NCBI GenBank assembly: GCA_932521025.1
Contig: OW051469.1
Location: 2,864,398 to 2,928,397 of the forward strand
Direction: 5' to 3'
Source of the DNA: Oscheius onirici
Lineage: Eukaryota; Nematoda; Chromadorea; Rhabditida; Rhabditidae
Length of the DNA: 64,000 nucleotides
A program made the position numbers and the translations under genes. A model generated the notes under the pieces. It was not told the origin of the DNA. It ran no database searches and worked only from the letters and a program-made list of their open reading frames with translations. Shown here one piece after another: positions 21,193-33,700 of the stretch. Every line of letters begins with the position of its first letter. Position 1 is the first letter of the stretch.

Positions 21193-21680
21193 TCGGGAAA
21201 TTTTTGTGATAGCTATCGTGTGATGGTATGAGCCACAATTTTATAAAATAAAAACAGTAAAAAAAGAAGGAAATGCTTGGAACGTGCTGCAAGCTTTGAC
21301 CAGGAGTTTTATGCCGAGATCTTTCATACTGTAGGCGTCACTACGTACGGCATTTTCGGCTCGACGCGTAGAAGTAAATATTGAGGTTTCTGCGTTCCCG
21401 AGATAATTTTTCACAGTCATTTTTTTAGCAAAGCAATGTCTGTCCCTCATGTTGATTCGACAAGAAAGTCAAAAAATAAAATGTTTATTAGAGTAATATA
21501 GCCGTATTTGTTACTCGGATATGGCACACGATTTTGCAATGCAGAAAATGACAAAACAAACACAATTCCTGAGATAACGATGAGTGAGGGAGGTGGATAG
21601 CACAATATGGCAAGACATGAAAGACTATAACAGGCTCAAAATACAGACAAAAACTATAGCAAAAAATAGAGCGAATGGCT
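21193..21680. other. Gap between LINE and Rab gene
   Basis: It holds the presumed 3' untranslated region and terminator of the Rab gene (minus strand). No other gene or repeat recognised. Confidence 0.4.
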
Positions 21681-22867
21681 CTAGATGAGGGAGCAGCAGG
21701 ATCTCTTCTGCTTCTCGACCTCCATCTCTGGGATCAGAGCCACCGGTGGTGGCGAGAGACACGTCGGCGACGAGGCTACTGACTTCTCCAGATCCGTGCC
21801 AAATCCACCAGTTACTAGATCAGAGGCGAGTTCTTGAAGCACGTCCGAAAAAGCTGAAAAAGGTTACGATAAGAGGGTTACGGTAGTTTTTTGTTTCTCT
21901 GTCTCTCAATCCAGTCAACTTACCAAGAGGTGTGTTAGCCGACAGTTCATAAAATCTAGCATTCAGTCGAAGTGCTTTGGAGACTCCTTCCCCAACAGCG
22001 ACCTGTCTCTTCTCCTCCAAATCGGCCTTGTTTCCGATGAGCACAATGACGGGGTCGATCATTCCGCAGCAGTGGTAGAGCTCTGGAAATGAACCTAATC
22101 AGTTCTGTTCTCTGTCTCTTAATTACTCAAGGTTATCACGGGCAATCTAACCTACTGAATACCAAACATCATCTTCCCATGATCCCAAAAAGGGTTCAAT
22201 AAATCTCTTACCGTCAGCCCACTTGTCGACGTCGTTAAAACTCTGCCGATTCGTGATATCGTAAACGATGATGGCAGCTGAAGCGTTCCGCATGTACATC
22301 GGCACCATGCATCGGAATCGCTCTTGACCGGCCGTGTCCCAGATCTGGAGGTTCATCTCCTCGCTTCTGGTTCTTCTGAAGTCGGAACAGTAACAAAGAC
22401 AGAAACAGAGGCAGAAACAGGCAGAGAGACAGAGAAAATAACTTACACATTGTGACTGACGTACGATGCTCCAATAGTCGCATTGAACTGTATAAACTTG
22501 TCCCCAAAGCGGTGCCTGTAGATTATTGACGTCTTTCCGACCCCTAAAACATGTGTCATTATCACCGGAGAGAATTTTGCTGACTCTCTCAAATTTTCAA
22601 AATTTTGCAGCCTCATCACATTTGGATAAACTACGGTATCCCGAACAGGGCTGCCATGATTGATGAGATCGTGACTGAGATGGCCCCAATGGGACCTGAC
22701 CGATTATGCAGGGGTAAGATTTTCTACTGTTTTAAAAACTCACCACTGTCTCCGAGCACGACAACCTTTGACTTCGTCTTCGGCATCACTACGCACACCT
22801 CGTCTTCGTGGTCCCTTACGGCTTCGCGTACCTTCTCGGAGGCGTACAGAGCTTTGTTCTCAACCAT
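21681..22867 (-). CDS. Rab-family small GTPase
   Basis: Five exons join in frame: 22867-22744, 22543-22447, 22375-22212, 22082-21924 and 21853-21681, about 238 residues. GTPase motifs are G1 GDSGVGKTS (split by intron 1), the switch I region FNATIGASYV, G3 WDTAGQERF and G4 GNKADL; G5 reads SAN rather than the usual SAK. The end KRSCCSLI carries two Cys and a CAAX-like CSLI, so it should be geranylgeranylated and act on membranes of the secretory or endocytic system. A 32-residue N-terminal extension precedes the core. The sequence is nearest in feel to Rab5/21/22-type proteins, but I cannot name the subfamily. The start was chosen at the first Met after the ctttccag acceptor. Confidence 0.88.
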
Positions 22868-24936
22868 TGCAAAGGGAACCCAACTGGAAAGAAAAAGAGA
22901 ATCATAGAAAATTCTAGAAAAGACGAGAGAGAGACAGAAATATCGGGTCGGCATCTTTGAGGATTAGGCTAATTGCGGCCATGCCCTGTGGGATTATCGC
23001 CATGGAGCACAAACAGAGGATACTGTAGTACATATTCAAATATGGAGGAGTCATAGTGTGTTGGTTAGGAGGAGCGATAGGGGACCCCAGTGAGCTGGAG
23101 GGGGCGTTCGTTCACCTCCCAGAGGGGACCGCCCTGTCGTCGAAATGGACTGTTTTCGCTTTTACCAATGGGAGAGAGAAGTGCTCTCTTCTTAATCTCG
23201 GAACGGACAAACAAAAGCCGTAGAGGAAGGTTATAAAGGGGGAGACGGAAATAGTAGCGATTAGAGATTGAAATGTGGGAGGGGATGGATCAAAACAGGA
23301 GCAGGAAGTGAGAGAGATTGAGAGACAGAGAGATAGATGGACAGTTAAAGAGACACTGACATTATACCCAGATAGGAACAATCTGGGAAGCCCGCGCATT
23401 CAAACCGCAAAAACCTCAACTATTGCATTTTCATGTTTTCTTCGTTCCACACTCATTTTCTCGAAAAAAAATCGATGGTGAGGGTGCTATATCCGGCGCT
23501 TTCGTAAGGCTGGTACTCTTTTGTCTCTCCCCCTCCCCCGTAGATTTTGGCTGGGGGGGGGAGACCTCCCCCTTTCGTAACACCCTTCCCTCCTTATGTT
23601 CTGACCCTCCCTCTCCCTCTCAAGAGTGTGAGTATACGGTGTGTTTGTGTCCACCTAGACCCCCGAATAAATCAAACCTGACCCAAGTGTTGTAATCCCA
23701 GTGATTAGGGAGGGAGAGAGACAGAGAGCTGTTCCCAAGCTGTAAACTCATTACCCAAACTGTGGTTGTTTCTGTCTCTCTGTCACCCCTAGTTGACCCT
23801 TCTCAAAATGTCAAAAAATGATAAGAAAAGCCAGCACAGCATGGTCCATCCAATCAAAGATAAGCTCTTTTTGTCCTCTACTGACGGTCAAGGGGGAAAG
23901 AGAGGTTTCTAGAAGAATCTATAGAGAGAGGGTGAGAGTACGCTCTAATGTTGACTACTAAACCGTTATCATCGCCTAGCTTGTGATTGTGCACAGAGAC
24001 AAAACAATCTGCAAAAGTTCGTGTCCTGACTATTATAGATTCTTCTGGAAGATTCTACTGTTCAGAAGGAGAGAGTCTCTGGTACAAAACCAGAGACCAC
24101 TCGAGTTGCAAAAAAGTTCCGATATCAATTTACATGCTCAAAAATATTTGGTGGATGGTAGTGCTGGGTTGTTTGGTTATCTCTGGAAGTTCCCTGTTTG
24201 GCACAGCACTCTCTCTCTCTCTCTTCTCAAATGATCAAAAATCGTTGGGGAGGACCCCCCGGTTTAATGAGAGAGCGACAGAAATGGTAAACATCGGGCC
24301 CGGCATGGCCGATCTCTGATCTCAAAGCGTAATGAATTCGGCATAAATTAGTCGGGGGAATCCCTCAGCCAATGGGGATTGACCATGGGGCAGGGTTACT
24401 GTCTCTCTCTTTATGCAAAGGGCACGTGACGTCATGAGAGCAAAAAAGTGCACTCAAATAGCACCTATAGGTCGAGAGGGTAAGTTGCAAAGGAGAGACA
24501 ATGGGGAGAGTCTGAGAGAGATTGAGGGTCTGAGTATCTCAGAAAGAGAGAGACAGGGATACAGTGAAATAGAAAGAATGTGAGAGTGTGGGCAGAGAAA
24601 GACTGAAGGTGACAGAGTAAAAGAAACAGAGGGATTTCCCTGTCCCTGTCTGATTTCCCTGCCCTTGGATTTCCCTGCCCCTGTCTTTGGTTCTGGCCAT
24701 TGATCAAGCATATCTCGCAGTACATTGTGCACCATTGGTGGCAGGGGGGTCCTGTCAAACAGCCGAGGGTGGTTTGATTCTCGGAGTTTGGACTGTTTTG
24801 CCATTCAGAGGCCATTTCATTCCTTCTCTGTTTATCATTGTTTTTCAGTGGCTAAACGTCCCGGTCAATGGCAAAGCCGTAGTGCCCAGAACCATTTCTT
24901 TCAAAAAGTTTGCAAAAGTCATAATATCCTGTCTCC

Positions 24937-25018
<82 letters not shown>

Positions 25019-26625
25019 GGACAGAGATATAGAGAGACTGTAGGAAAGAGTCAAAGAAACAGAGAGTTAAAGAGACCTTTGACCAATAACGTAATTCAGT
25101 CAGTCTCCCTGGGAACGGTTATCTGACATCGATTGGGGGATCCCCCAGCCCTGGGTGGTCGCGGGGCGGGACCACGTCGCCGCACCCGAGCGCCTTTTCC
25201 ACGACAGAACCCCCAGTGGATAGCAGCCCCGTCCCGTAAATACAGCGTGTTTGAGATGGAAGACCACTGACGTGAGGAGAGCGAGATTGTGAGCCAACAG
25301 ACGTTACGGCACCGTGGCCTTTCTACCCTAGGAACTACTGTATTTACTCTAATCTGATCTAAACTTTATATTTTTGACCAAAAAAAAGGCCACAGTTTTA
25401 GAACTTCAAAAAGGTTCAGAAACAAAGAATTTTACCTACTTTGAGATCGGTTAGTACTTCGTAGCATTCTGGAAGATACTCTGAACCCTGCTCTTTATCT
25501 AAATGAAAAAAACTGATCGATTCCTGTTCGCGGAAAGTGTAGGCGCAGTTTCCAGAAAAGATAAGGCTAAGCTCCCCTCTCTCTTTTCCACATGCTATTG
25601 TTTCAAGGAACCTTCTGGAAAGAGCAAGCTCAAAAATTGGAAGAGGGTCGAGTCGAGCAAGTTTTTAGATAAGAGCAAGCCTTTGGTAGGAACTAAGTTT
25701 TGTCTAAAAGAACAAAATGACTTCTCTTCATGTTGTAAGGATCAATTGCTGGAATAGAGAGAATCGGCTCCAGATTTCCTAGTTTTTAGTATTGAGCGTC
25801 CGATGAGAGATATGATAAAACCAAGGAATCCAGAAAAAGCGGCAAATTCGAGTTCGCTTTGAAAAAGGACCGCAATTGTATTTTTGGAATTCCTCAAAGG
25901 CTATGTTTGAACCTTTTACGGGAAAGCTACAGTAGTGATTGGAGTATTAGAGAGCCTCACTTTTATACCGTACCGCCACTTTCGAGAGATGACGAAAGTC
26001 TCACTGCTGGGACGCAGGGCGACCAATGAATGAGGACACCTGTTTATCCAGAAATCTGCATATACTTTGGACCGAAGCCTGTTTATTTCCTATGGCCAAC
26101 TGTTCCGATTGTTTAATCTCTTTTCAGTTCTATCCTTCTGCAAACCTCCACCGAAACACCCATGAAAAACTGGATTCAATCGTACGGACAGCTGTTTTGT
26201 TGCGAGTGCGGACAGAGAAAGATAGAGCGTTTCGTGGACAAGCTCGCAGCCATTGTACATGAATCCGGCGCTGAAATAGCCTGGTCCGATAAGCTCCTAG
26301 GGAAGAAAACTGATGGCTCAGCAATCAAAATGGGCAATTGCCCGTAGAAACGCAAAGAACGGCAACATCTGTCGATGTGGCCTGCCATCCATTATGCGAG
26401 GATACAACAAAGAACGGCCACTTGCAATTGGCGTAATTATAGACTGGAGTTAGATTTCGAAGGGTATGACAAAATATTCATCAACATCAAGATCGCAGAG
26501 AGCGACTAATAACAAAGGCAACAAATCTAAAACAGTATGCTAAACATAGAGCATCTGAGTTAGAAAAAAAAGGATGGTAGACAAAAAGAAACCGTAATTG
26601 TAGAAGAGCAGGGAGTTGATCGGAG
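22868..26625. other. 3.8 kb gene-poor region with GA/CT-rich tracts
   Basis: No convincing exon on either strand. The plus strand is full of gagagacagaga words (22920-22940, 23315-23345, 24480-24620), which may serve as promoter or GAGA-type elements of the Rab gene. A GC-rich patch with tgggggatcccccag lies at 25127-25240. Open frames such as 25503-25757 and 26026-26262 show no recognisable domain and no splice context. Confidence 0.5.
24941..25019 (+). repeat. (GA)n microsatellite
   Basis: About 80 bp of nearly pure GA dinucleotide, interrupted once by an A doublet near 24996. The long Arg-Glu or Ser-Leu frames over it are artefacts. Confidence 0.95.
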
Positions 26626-27902
26626 CTATTGGAGAGCCGGGAAATCGTCAGACGAGCCGGCGTTGAAGTTAGAGCCTCCCTGGTTGCGCGGGCCACCACG
26701 GCGCTCACGAGCACGCTCGGCGGCACGGCCTCGGTTAGCAGTGTAGCGGATGTCAATTGGGACGACCTTCTTTGAGCTTTCCTTGCGAATGATGATGGCC
26801 TCCTCATCGTCGGACTTTTCGTCACGAGGCTTCTGGATAGGAACAAGACGGCCAAAGTTATCTTGGGAGCCTTCGCCAGCTTTGCGTGTCTTGAAGGCGG
26901 CTTCCTCCTTGGCCTGAAATATAGTGAATGAGAGCATAGCAACAAACACAGCTCACCTTCAGCTCGGCCTTGAACTCTTTGAGCGTCTTCTGCTTGCTGT
27001 AAGCCTCCATGTCGAGCTCGTATTGAAGTTCTTCGGCGGTCTTTTCGCGAGGAACGAGGGGCTGCTCTTGGGGCTCTCCTCCTTCGACGTTAGGCTCAGT
27101 TTCTCCGGCAATGTCGTCCTAAGCTTAAAGGTAGATAAGTCAATGAATTCGGTATTACCTTGACACCGCCCCAGTTGCCTTTGCCATGTCCGTCCTTCTT
27201 GTCAACACTGCGTACGCCAGTGCGATCAGATCCGCTGCGACGGTCGTATTCGCGACCACGGCTGCCACGTCCACCGCGACCGTTTCCGCGAGGGCCACCA
27301 CGACGTTCACGAGCATCTTGTCCTTCGGGCTTGACGACAGCTTCAAAGGAAGTGTCGGCAGGAGCAGCTTCGCTGGATTGCGGATTGGCAGCTCCACCAC
27401 GTCCACGGCTAAAACTCAAGCTTTGAATGGTACAAATCGGATGTTTACTTCGGACGGGGACCGCCTCGGCCTCGAGGAGCACCGCGGGTGGAACTTTCTC
27501 CGAAGCGATCAGCTAGCTCTTCTTTGGGACGTCGGTCACGCGGGCTGGCACCACCACGACCTCCGCGTCCACCTCGCTCTCCGCCAGTGCGAACGTCTTT
27601 GGCTGTAAAAATATGTTGTGGAGACGTACGATTTTCGGGAACGAAATTCAGTAAGAAACATACCAGCAGGCTTGGAGGGCTCGGGCTTCTTTGCAGGCAG
27701 GGAAGCGGTGGCCTTAGCGATAGCAGCAGCTCTCTTGGCGGCGGCAGCTTTGTCTGCGTCGGCTTTGGCGACCCTCTCGATGAGCTCTCTCGGATCCTCG
27801 ATATCTAAAATGATTTGTTCGACGAGAAGACGGGACAAAATTACCACTGTCGTCGTCGGAGACCAGTCCAAATTTGTTGGTAACTACGCATCCGTATTCC
27901 AT
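26626..27902 (-). CDS. vig-1: VIG-1/SERBP1-like RNA-binding protein (HABP4/PAI-RBP1 family)
   Basis: Six exons join in frame: 27902-27845, 27804-27664, 27602-27449, 27408-27159, 27118-26957 and 26913-26626, about 350 residues. The N-terminus MEYGCVVTNKFGLVSDDD resembles the family opening. It is followed by an Ala/Lys-rich coil, RGG-rich segments (GGERGGRGGRGG, RGNGRGGRGSRGRE), a conserved block HGKGNWG, the hyaluronan/mRNA-binding region (EELQYELDMEAYSKQKTLKEFK) and a terminal DDFPALQ. Relatives bind ribosomes and mRNAs; VIG-1 in C. elegans is a RISC-associated protein. The gene lies head-to-head with coatomer zeta 0.5 kb away, suggesting a shared promoter. Exon 4 has a slightly weak acceptor (gagttttag). 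Confidence 0.9.
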
Positions 27903-28395
27903 TGCTGCTGCTTCACGTAACGTATTTGTTCAACGTTAAGAACTGCCGAATTTATGATCCAGGTCAATGGGATGTTCAGATACCCTGGAAATTGATAAAT
28001 TTGTGAAGAAAAATGACAAGAAAGGTGAAGAATTCAGAAGGAGAAAAAATAAACAAAAAAAAGTAGGCCGCTCGAAAAGGTTTTCGCCTAAAATTATCTA
28101 GAGTACTGTACCAAGTTGGTGCGCATTACCTATTGCCCGCGGAACACTTTTTGATTCAAACCTTCAAAATTCCGTTTTATTCCAATGTCTTTCTTTTCCC
28201 CCACTGTTTTTCAATTCATTTCACCGAGAAATCGGTTTGTCCGGTCGAAAAGAACAGGTCTTGTCGCGATAGCGCTGGCTGGTGCTATTGCCAGCAATGC
28301 ATACGTCCGCATTTCTATGGATTTAGCATTCACTTTCCTAGCCTTTACATCGTTTTACAAGCGAAAAACTATTTTCAGGTGATTGCAGCACAAAA
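27903..28395. promoter_or_regulatory. Bidirectional promoter region between VIG-1 and coatomer zeta
   Basis: About 490 bp separates two divergent housekeeping starts. It contains an acceptor-like ttttcag at 28373-28379 just before the coatomer start, plausibly a trans-splice site. No TATA box was recognised. Open frames in it are short and unsupported. Confidence 0.5.
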
Positions 28396-29190
28396 ATGAT
28401 GGCTGACTTCGATACAGCTGTAAGTTTCAACCATTTTAATCCAATTCCTGGCCATTTCAGGATCACACATCTCTCTACAGCATCAAGGGCATCGTCGTGC
28501 TCGATCAAGATGGAAATCGCATCGTTGCCAAGGTTAGGAAATAGTTCTTTAGTAATTTTTATAGCGATTTTTTTAGTATTACGACAAGAACAACTTCGGC
28601 ACGCCAAAGGAACAGAAAGCTTTCGAGAAGAGTCTATTCCAGAAGACTCATCGTAATTCCAGCTGTAAGTTTTTAAAATTTCTTTCTTTTCATCGTTTTC
28701 TCGCTTATTCCTAAAAACCTAATGTTTCAGCCGAAATTCTCCTTCTCGACGGCGTCACCTGCGTCTACAGATCCAATGTCGATCTGTGAGTCCATTCCAC
28801 CATTTTTGTAGCCAAATTTCCCCATTTTAGTCATTTCTACGTGCTCGGCAGCAGTCGCGAGAATGAACTCGTGCTGGAATCGCTGCTGAACTGCTTTTAC
28901 GATTCGATCTCAACCGTCTTGCGGAAAAATGTGGAAAAGAAAACCCTCATCGAGAGCATGGACACCTGTCTTCTCATCCTGGACGAGATTTGTGACGAGG
29001 GGTTGGTTTCCAGTTATTTTTGAGCAAAAATCGGCTTAGAATCATTCTGGAAACAGATCCGGCAGCCGTCCTCACACGCTGTGCTCTCCGCGGCGACGAG
29101 GTCTACTTTTCCGACCAGTCCTTCTCCCAAGTCGGCAAATCTTTCATGGAATCGGCCAAGGAACAGATCAAGTGGTCTCTTCTCAAGTAA
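28396..29190 (+). CDS. copz-1: Coatomer subunit zeta (COPI)
   Basis: Six exons join in frame: 28396-28419, 28461-28532, 28577-28664, 28731-28785, 28831-29001 and 29040-29190, with TAA at the end. The protein (about 186 residues) reads as a full zeta chain: [91 protein letters not shown] and a terminal EQIKWSLLK. It forms the F-subcomplex of COPI with gamma-COP and works in Golgi-to-ER retrograde transport. Two tandem ATGs open the frame. Length and every block match the family with no damage. Confidence 0.95.
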
Positions 29191-29834
29191 ATTCCTCTAA
29201 ATTTTGTATTTATGGTGGTCGGAACTTGTTTCTCGTTTGTAAATGCCTGTGATGCCTCCCATGTGCATATTTATTACTTTTTACTCAAAAAAATAAATTT
29301 ATAATCAATCGAACAAGGTGGAAAACGAAAATATAAGCACAAAGTATGGTTTCAGTTGAAACTGATTCATTTTGCACTGAAAATTGGATATTTAGCCAAA
29401 ATTTCCGAGAAGGAGGCAACGTGGCCTCAGCTGTCGTATAGCCGGACCCTTGAACATTTCGAAAGAATCGAGACGCTTGACTGACTACCAGAAGAAGCCA
29501 CAGATACAACTGGCCTCTCATCTAAAGAACAGTTCCCTGAATGCCGAAAAAACGACAACCTGGTAGAGTTTATCGCCTCTTATAGAGAAAAACTTGATCT
29601 ACAAGGAGCGAGTGATTTTCTGCTGGCTGAAAACAACAATTTTCTTGTTTCGTCCCTTCAAGCCAATCTCAGCTAACTTTTCCCACTCTCAAGTCGGCAA
29701 ATCGTTCATGGAATCAGCCAAGGAATAGATCAAGTGGTCCCTTCTCAGTATATCTGTCCCGAGATTTCCCAGTGACCTCCCAAAGTTCCAAACATCTCCA
29801 CTATGCGTGCCCCAGTTGCTCAGCTACGAGAACA
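29191..29834. other. Gap between coatomer zeta and CLC-like gene
   Basis: It holds the coatomer 3' region (AATAAA near 29291) and a partial duplicate of the last coatomer exon (29680-29755). A minus-strand frame (29521-29285) starts with a hydrophobic stretch but has no further support. Confidence 0.5.
29680..29755 (+). pseudogene. Fragment of duplicated coatomer zeta last exon
   Basis: ctcaagtcggcaaatcgttcatggaatc and aagtggtcccttctca match the end of the coatomer zeta gene (29125-29187) with about 90% identity. The Gln codon of KEQIKW is TAG here. It is a short non-functional duplicate about 0.5 kb downstream of its source. Confidence 0.8.
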
Positions 29835-30695
29835 ATGGCAACAGGCCTCCTGTTTTGGCATTCTTTCGACCAAATGGCTCGAGCTGCCCGCTTCGTTTAC
29901 GGTGCCTGTATAATTCTAGCTTTTCTTCTAAGTCTGGTAGCACTTTTCACGCCAGGATGGAGGAGTTATAGGGTAAAAGAGCCTAAAATAGCCGGAAAAC
30001 GTTTAGGGATCCGGAGCCCCTGATCACGGTATCGTCACGTACAACTGCGGCTTCGGAAATCGCCAAGTAGCCGCCTGGGATTGCTGGAAATGGGCCAGTG
30101 TGAGTAAAATAGCCATTTTATCAGAAAACTCCCAAATTTAGTCGAAACAGACGTTTGAGAAGGTCACTCTGGCGCTTATGGTTATTGGCGTGCTGCTGGA
30201 AGCTTTTGCCGTCGGTTGCTTTTTCGGAATGTTCAACAGACGGGTAAAGCTGCATCTTCCGGCCACAACAGCCGCATTTACTGCCTTTATTTGTCTTCTA
30301 GTGGCTGTCATCATCTACGGGAGCGGAATTTATAGCAAAGTTGGTGAGTAGATGTGGCCTTGCAAGTAATTTTAGGGAAAACACTCAAAAACAGGAAAAC
30401 TACGCAGAAAAAAATCATTTTTGGACGTAATTTTTCATACTGTAGCCTTTTGCGTATTGACATTTTCGCAGTGACGCGAATTCTTGAGCTGAACATTCCC
30501 GTCCCTTCGTGCAAAAGCTCATGTTTGTAGTTGAATGATCTTTTTTCAGCCTACATGTACTCTGTGACCTTCGAGCTCTTAGCTGACGTCGTTCTCGGCT
30601 ACAGCTTCTATCTGGCTATTGCCGCCACAATATTCCTCTTCATTGGAAGCATGTCCGCCTTCGGCATGTTTGGCGACTCGGAAGTCGAGCGCTAA
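29835..30695 (+). CDS. CLC-like (claudin-type) four-transmembrane protein
   Basis: Exons 29835-29972, 30007-30099, 30142-30343 and 30550-30695 join in frame, about 190 residues. Four hydrophobic segments are clear: YGACIILAFLLSLVALF, LALMVIGVLLEAFAVGCFFG, AAFTAFICLLVAVIIYGSGI and YLAIAATIFLFIGSMSAFG. A conserved extracellular loop after TM1 carries FTPGW and CGF...WDCWKWA. This order and length fit the nematode Clc-like branch of the PMP22/claudin superfamily, which contributes to epithelial junctions and membrane organisation. An alternative start at 29874 would remove 13 residues. The third intron (30344-30549) is longer than the others. The subfamily name is tentative. Confidence 0.8.
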
Positions 30696-30790
30696 AAGTG
30701 AAAAAGGAAGTCAAATACGATTTAATGAATGGAAGATTTAAATTCACAACTGTATGAATCCGGGGAATCAAAAGGAAACTTGTTGTCCAG

Positions 30791-33700
30791 TTAGGAGTTG
30801 CTTCGACGACGTCGACGGCGATCATCGTCCCGGTCCCGGATGGGGCTTCTCTCGCGCTTCTTGCGGCTGTCATCACGGTCTCGGCACCTGTCACGACGAT
30901 GGCTGAAAAATGCGAGTTACACCAAATTAGGACTTTTGGTAAAGTTGTAGCAGTCTATTCAAATATTTTGGCCTGCACGCCAGAAACGGACTAAAATGGG
31001 GGTTTTCGCGCAATCGTTTTTTGTCTTAGCCATCCCTGTGTTTTTAAAGCCAATTTTCAGCTCAAAATACGAGACTTCCAGCGGTCCACAAAGCATTTCA
31101 GCCTAAAGAACTGGTGGTTTATGCGACGGATAAAACGGGCTAGCCACAACGAAAAAGAGGTTCTTGCACTCAGAAGAATGACGGTACTTCTTTTAAAAGA
31201 ATCACCGTTCAGGACTCTTCCTTTTCTTGTCCTCGCCCCTTCTTCTGTCGTCATGGCTGCTCTGGCGCTCCGGACTAGCTCGTCTCGGGCTGATCGGCTC
31301 CTCTTTTACCCTCTTGTCAGCCTGTCTAAATTTGCGAACTCATACAACAAAAATACTAAAATCTACTTGTTCTCCTTGTTATTTTCAGGTTTTTCCTTCT
31401 TCTTCACGAGACTGGCCTTCTTCTTCTTCTTCTTGTCGTCCTCAGAGTCGGACGACGATGACGAGGAGCTCGACGAGTCGCTTGAATCCTCAGAATCGCT
31501 GTCAGAAGAGTCTGAGCTAGAATCGGAAGATGACGAGCTCTCTTCCTTCTCCACAGCTTCCTTCTTCTTCTTGGCTCCCTTTTCTAGCCATTCTCGCAGA
31601 TCGATTCTGAACTTTTTATGCAAAACGAAGGAGTTGAGCCAAAACTTACGTTAGACCACCGAGTCCGATCAGGGTGAAGAAGTTGATGGCAAAACGGCTG
31701 TTTTGCGGGTTGTCACGGGGAAAGATTCCGTCGAAGGCGGCTTGCATTGTTCTGAAAAATAGCATTGAAAAGAAACTGAAAAGTGGTTTGATCAATAATA
31801 AATAGGCGTAAAAACTCACGGATCCTTGATCCTCTCGTAAAGTTTGGCCAGACCCATGGATTCGACGAGTTCCTGGAAGATGTACTTGATGTAGATGCGA
31901 CCGGACGACGTCGTGTCCTCTTCTGTCAGCTTGATTTCCGAAAGAACCTAGATTTTTTTCATAAAATTAAGCAACAATAAAAACAATACCATCCAAGAAA
32001 TGGCGTCTGTGAAGAGAAGATGCGAAATGAGACGTGCAATGTTTCGGAGCTTGGTAATTTCGAAGCGATGGACGGTACTGTATGTGTCCCTAGCTACTTG
32101 CTCAAAGGTGTCTTGGAATTCCTTCTTCAGGCGACAGAATCGCTCGCAGAGGAGACCGTAGAAGCGCTCGTAGGTACGGCTCTGGGTGCAGCAGTCGACG
32201 AGCATGTGGCACAGCTCTACCTGCAAGAAAATGAATTATTTTATATCAGAAAGGCTGGGAAAACAGGATATTTTAGGAGTTTGACTAAAAATTCGATGCG
32301 TTATGAATTATAACCGTGTTGGTAGGGTTCAGGTCAAAAAATTCGGTCGGTCATCTCCGCCTCTTTTCCCGACTTTTTTTTCAAACAAAAATACGCATAC
32401 TAACTATTACAATTTCTGCAAAATCAACTCTACCTCGAGCTCCGGCTTGATATTCATCTTGAGCAGTTTGTGAGCCGCTTCCTGATAATCCAGCGAGGAC
32501 TGAATAGTCAGATAGACTTCTCGTCTGAAAGCGACCAGATTCTGCTCCGTATTGTCGATAATTTCCGTCGTAGCCGGCTTCGCAGCAGTCTCTGCTTCGG
32601 CTTCCTCGTCGTCTTCGTCCCCATCGTTGTCACCTTCGCCGCCTTCCTCATCACTGTCATCCACTCCGCCAATAATCTCCTTCCTGATCTCGTCGTAAGT
32701 GGCTTCATTCTTATCGAATTCGGGGTCGAATTTGAACACATTTAGTGTGTTCTCCGGGTCGACGGCGTCTTCGAGCGACATGGTATGCGTCGTCTGGTCA
32801 TCCTCATCGATCAGATCCAGTTCTTCGATGACAATCGGATACGCCTGGAAATGAAGATTTTATTGGCATTTCTGGTAGTTTTCAAGGATCGAAAGGATCA
32901 GTTTTACAGGCTTATAGTTTCGGAATAAAAACAAAACGTTCATCACTTTGGCTGAATAATCACTCTCGGTAGTTATTCAGGTCAAAAGCTATCCCAGAGA
33001 GCTATTTTTAAAGGATTGTCTTCTCCTTTGGGTATCTGAACAACTAACTAAGCAACTGGAGAAGAAATCCAATAAAAAAGTTTAGAATACCTTAAATTTG
33101 TCCTTGCGAATGATCATGACGGCTTCGATCATGTACTGGATTCGCTGGCCGGTGTTGTCGTTCAGAATGTCACGAAGTCGGGCAAAGACAGAGTCCAGAG
33201 CCCGCGGAGCGACTTCCTGTAGCTTGGCGCCGCATTCCTTCAAGAAGGCGATGGCCACTTCGACGGAATCTTCCGTCGGCGATTCCAGCATCAACATCAT
33301 AATTTCCAGAGCAAGGAGCTCGTGAGCAACTTGCTGATTAATCAGATGGGCGATGAATTTGGAGACGGAGACTGTCGTGCCCTTGTCGTTGCGTCGGAAA
33401 CTCCGCTTGAATTGGACGACGAGACGGCGGAGAATGAGCTCTCCGACATGCGGAAACTTGCTGTTGATGACGCCGGTAAGAGCCGCGTAGACGTTGGAAA
33501 AGACCGGAGAGAAGGCCTGAGCTTGGCAAATTGAACGGGCCAGGAGACCTCTGGAAATTGGCTGTTTTAGAAGAGAAAACGTTTTTGTATGTGTAGATAT
33601 GCGTTTCTCTACGAAACTTAGGCCAGAGGGCCTAACAGGCTCGTTAGTTGACGAAATATGGAAAAATGAGCTGATTTGGATTATTTACGTGTTATTCAGC

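Noticed and set aside
24687-25054. Open frames of 69-133 codons over the (GA)n tract on both strands
   Set aside because: They encode only Arg-Glu or Ser-Leu repeats from the microsatellite and have no splice or family support.
25503-25757. 84-codon plus-strand frame starting MKKTDRFLF
   Set aside because: No domain, no signal peptide and no neighbouring exon in phase; it lies in a gene-poor region.
29285-29521. 78-codon minus-strand frame with a hydrophobic start (MRGQLYLWLLLVV)
   Set aside because: Signal-like start only; the rest is unremarkable and no exon partner or homologue was recognised.
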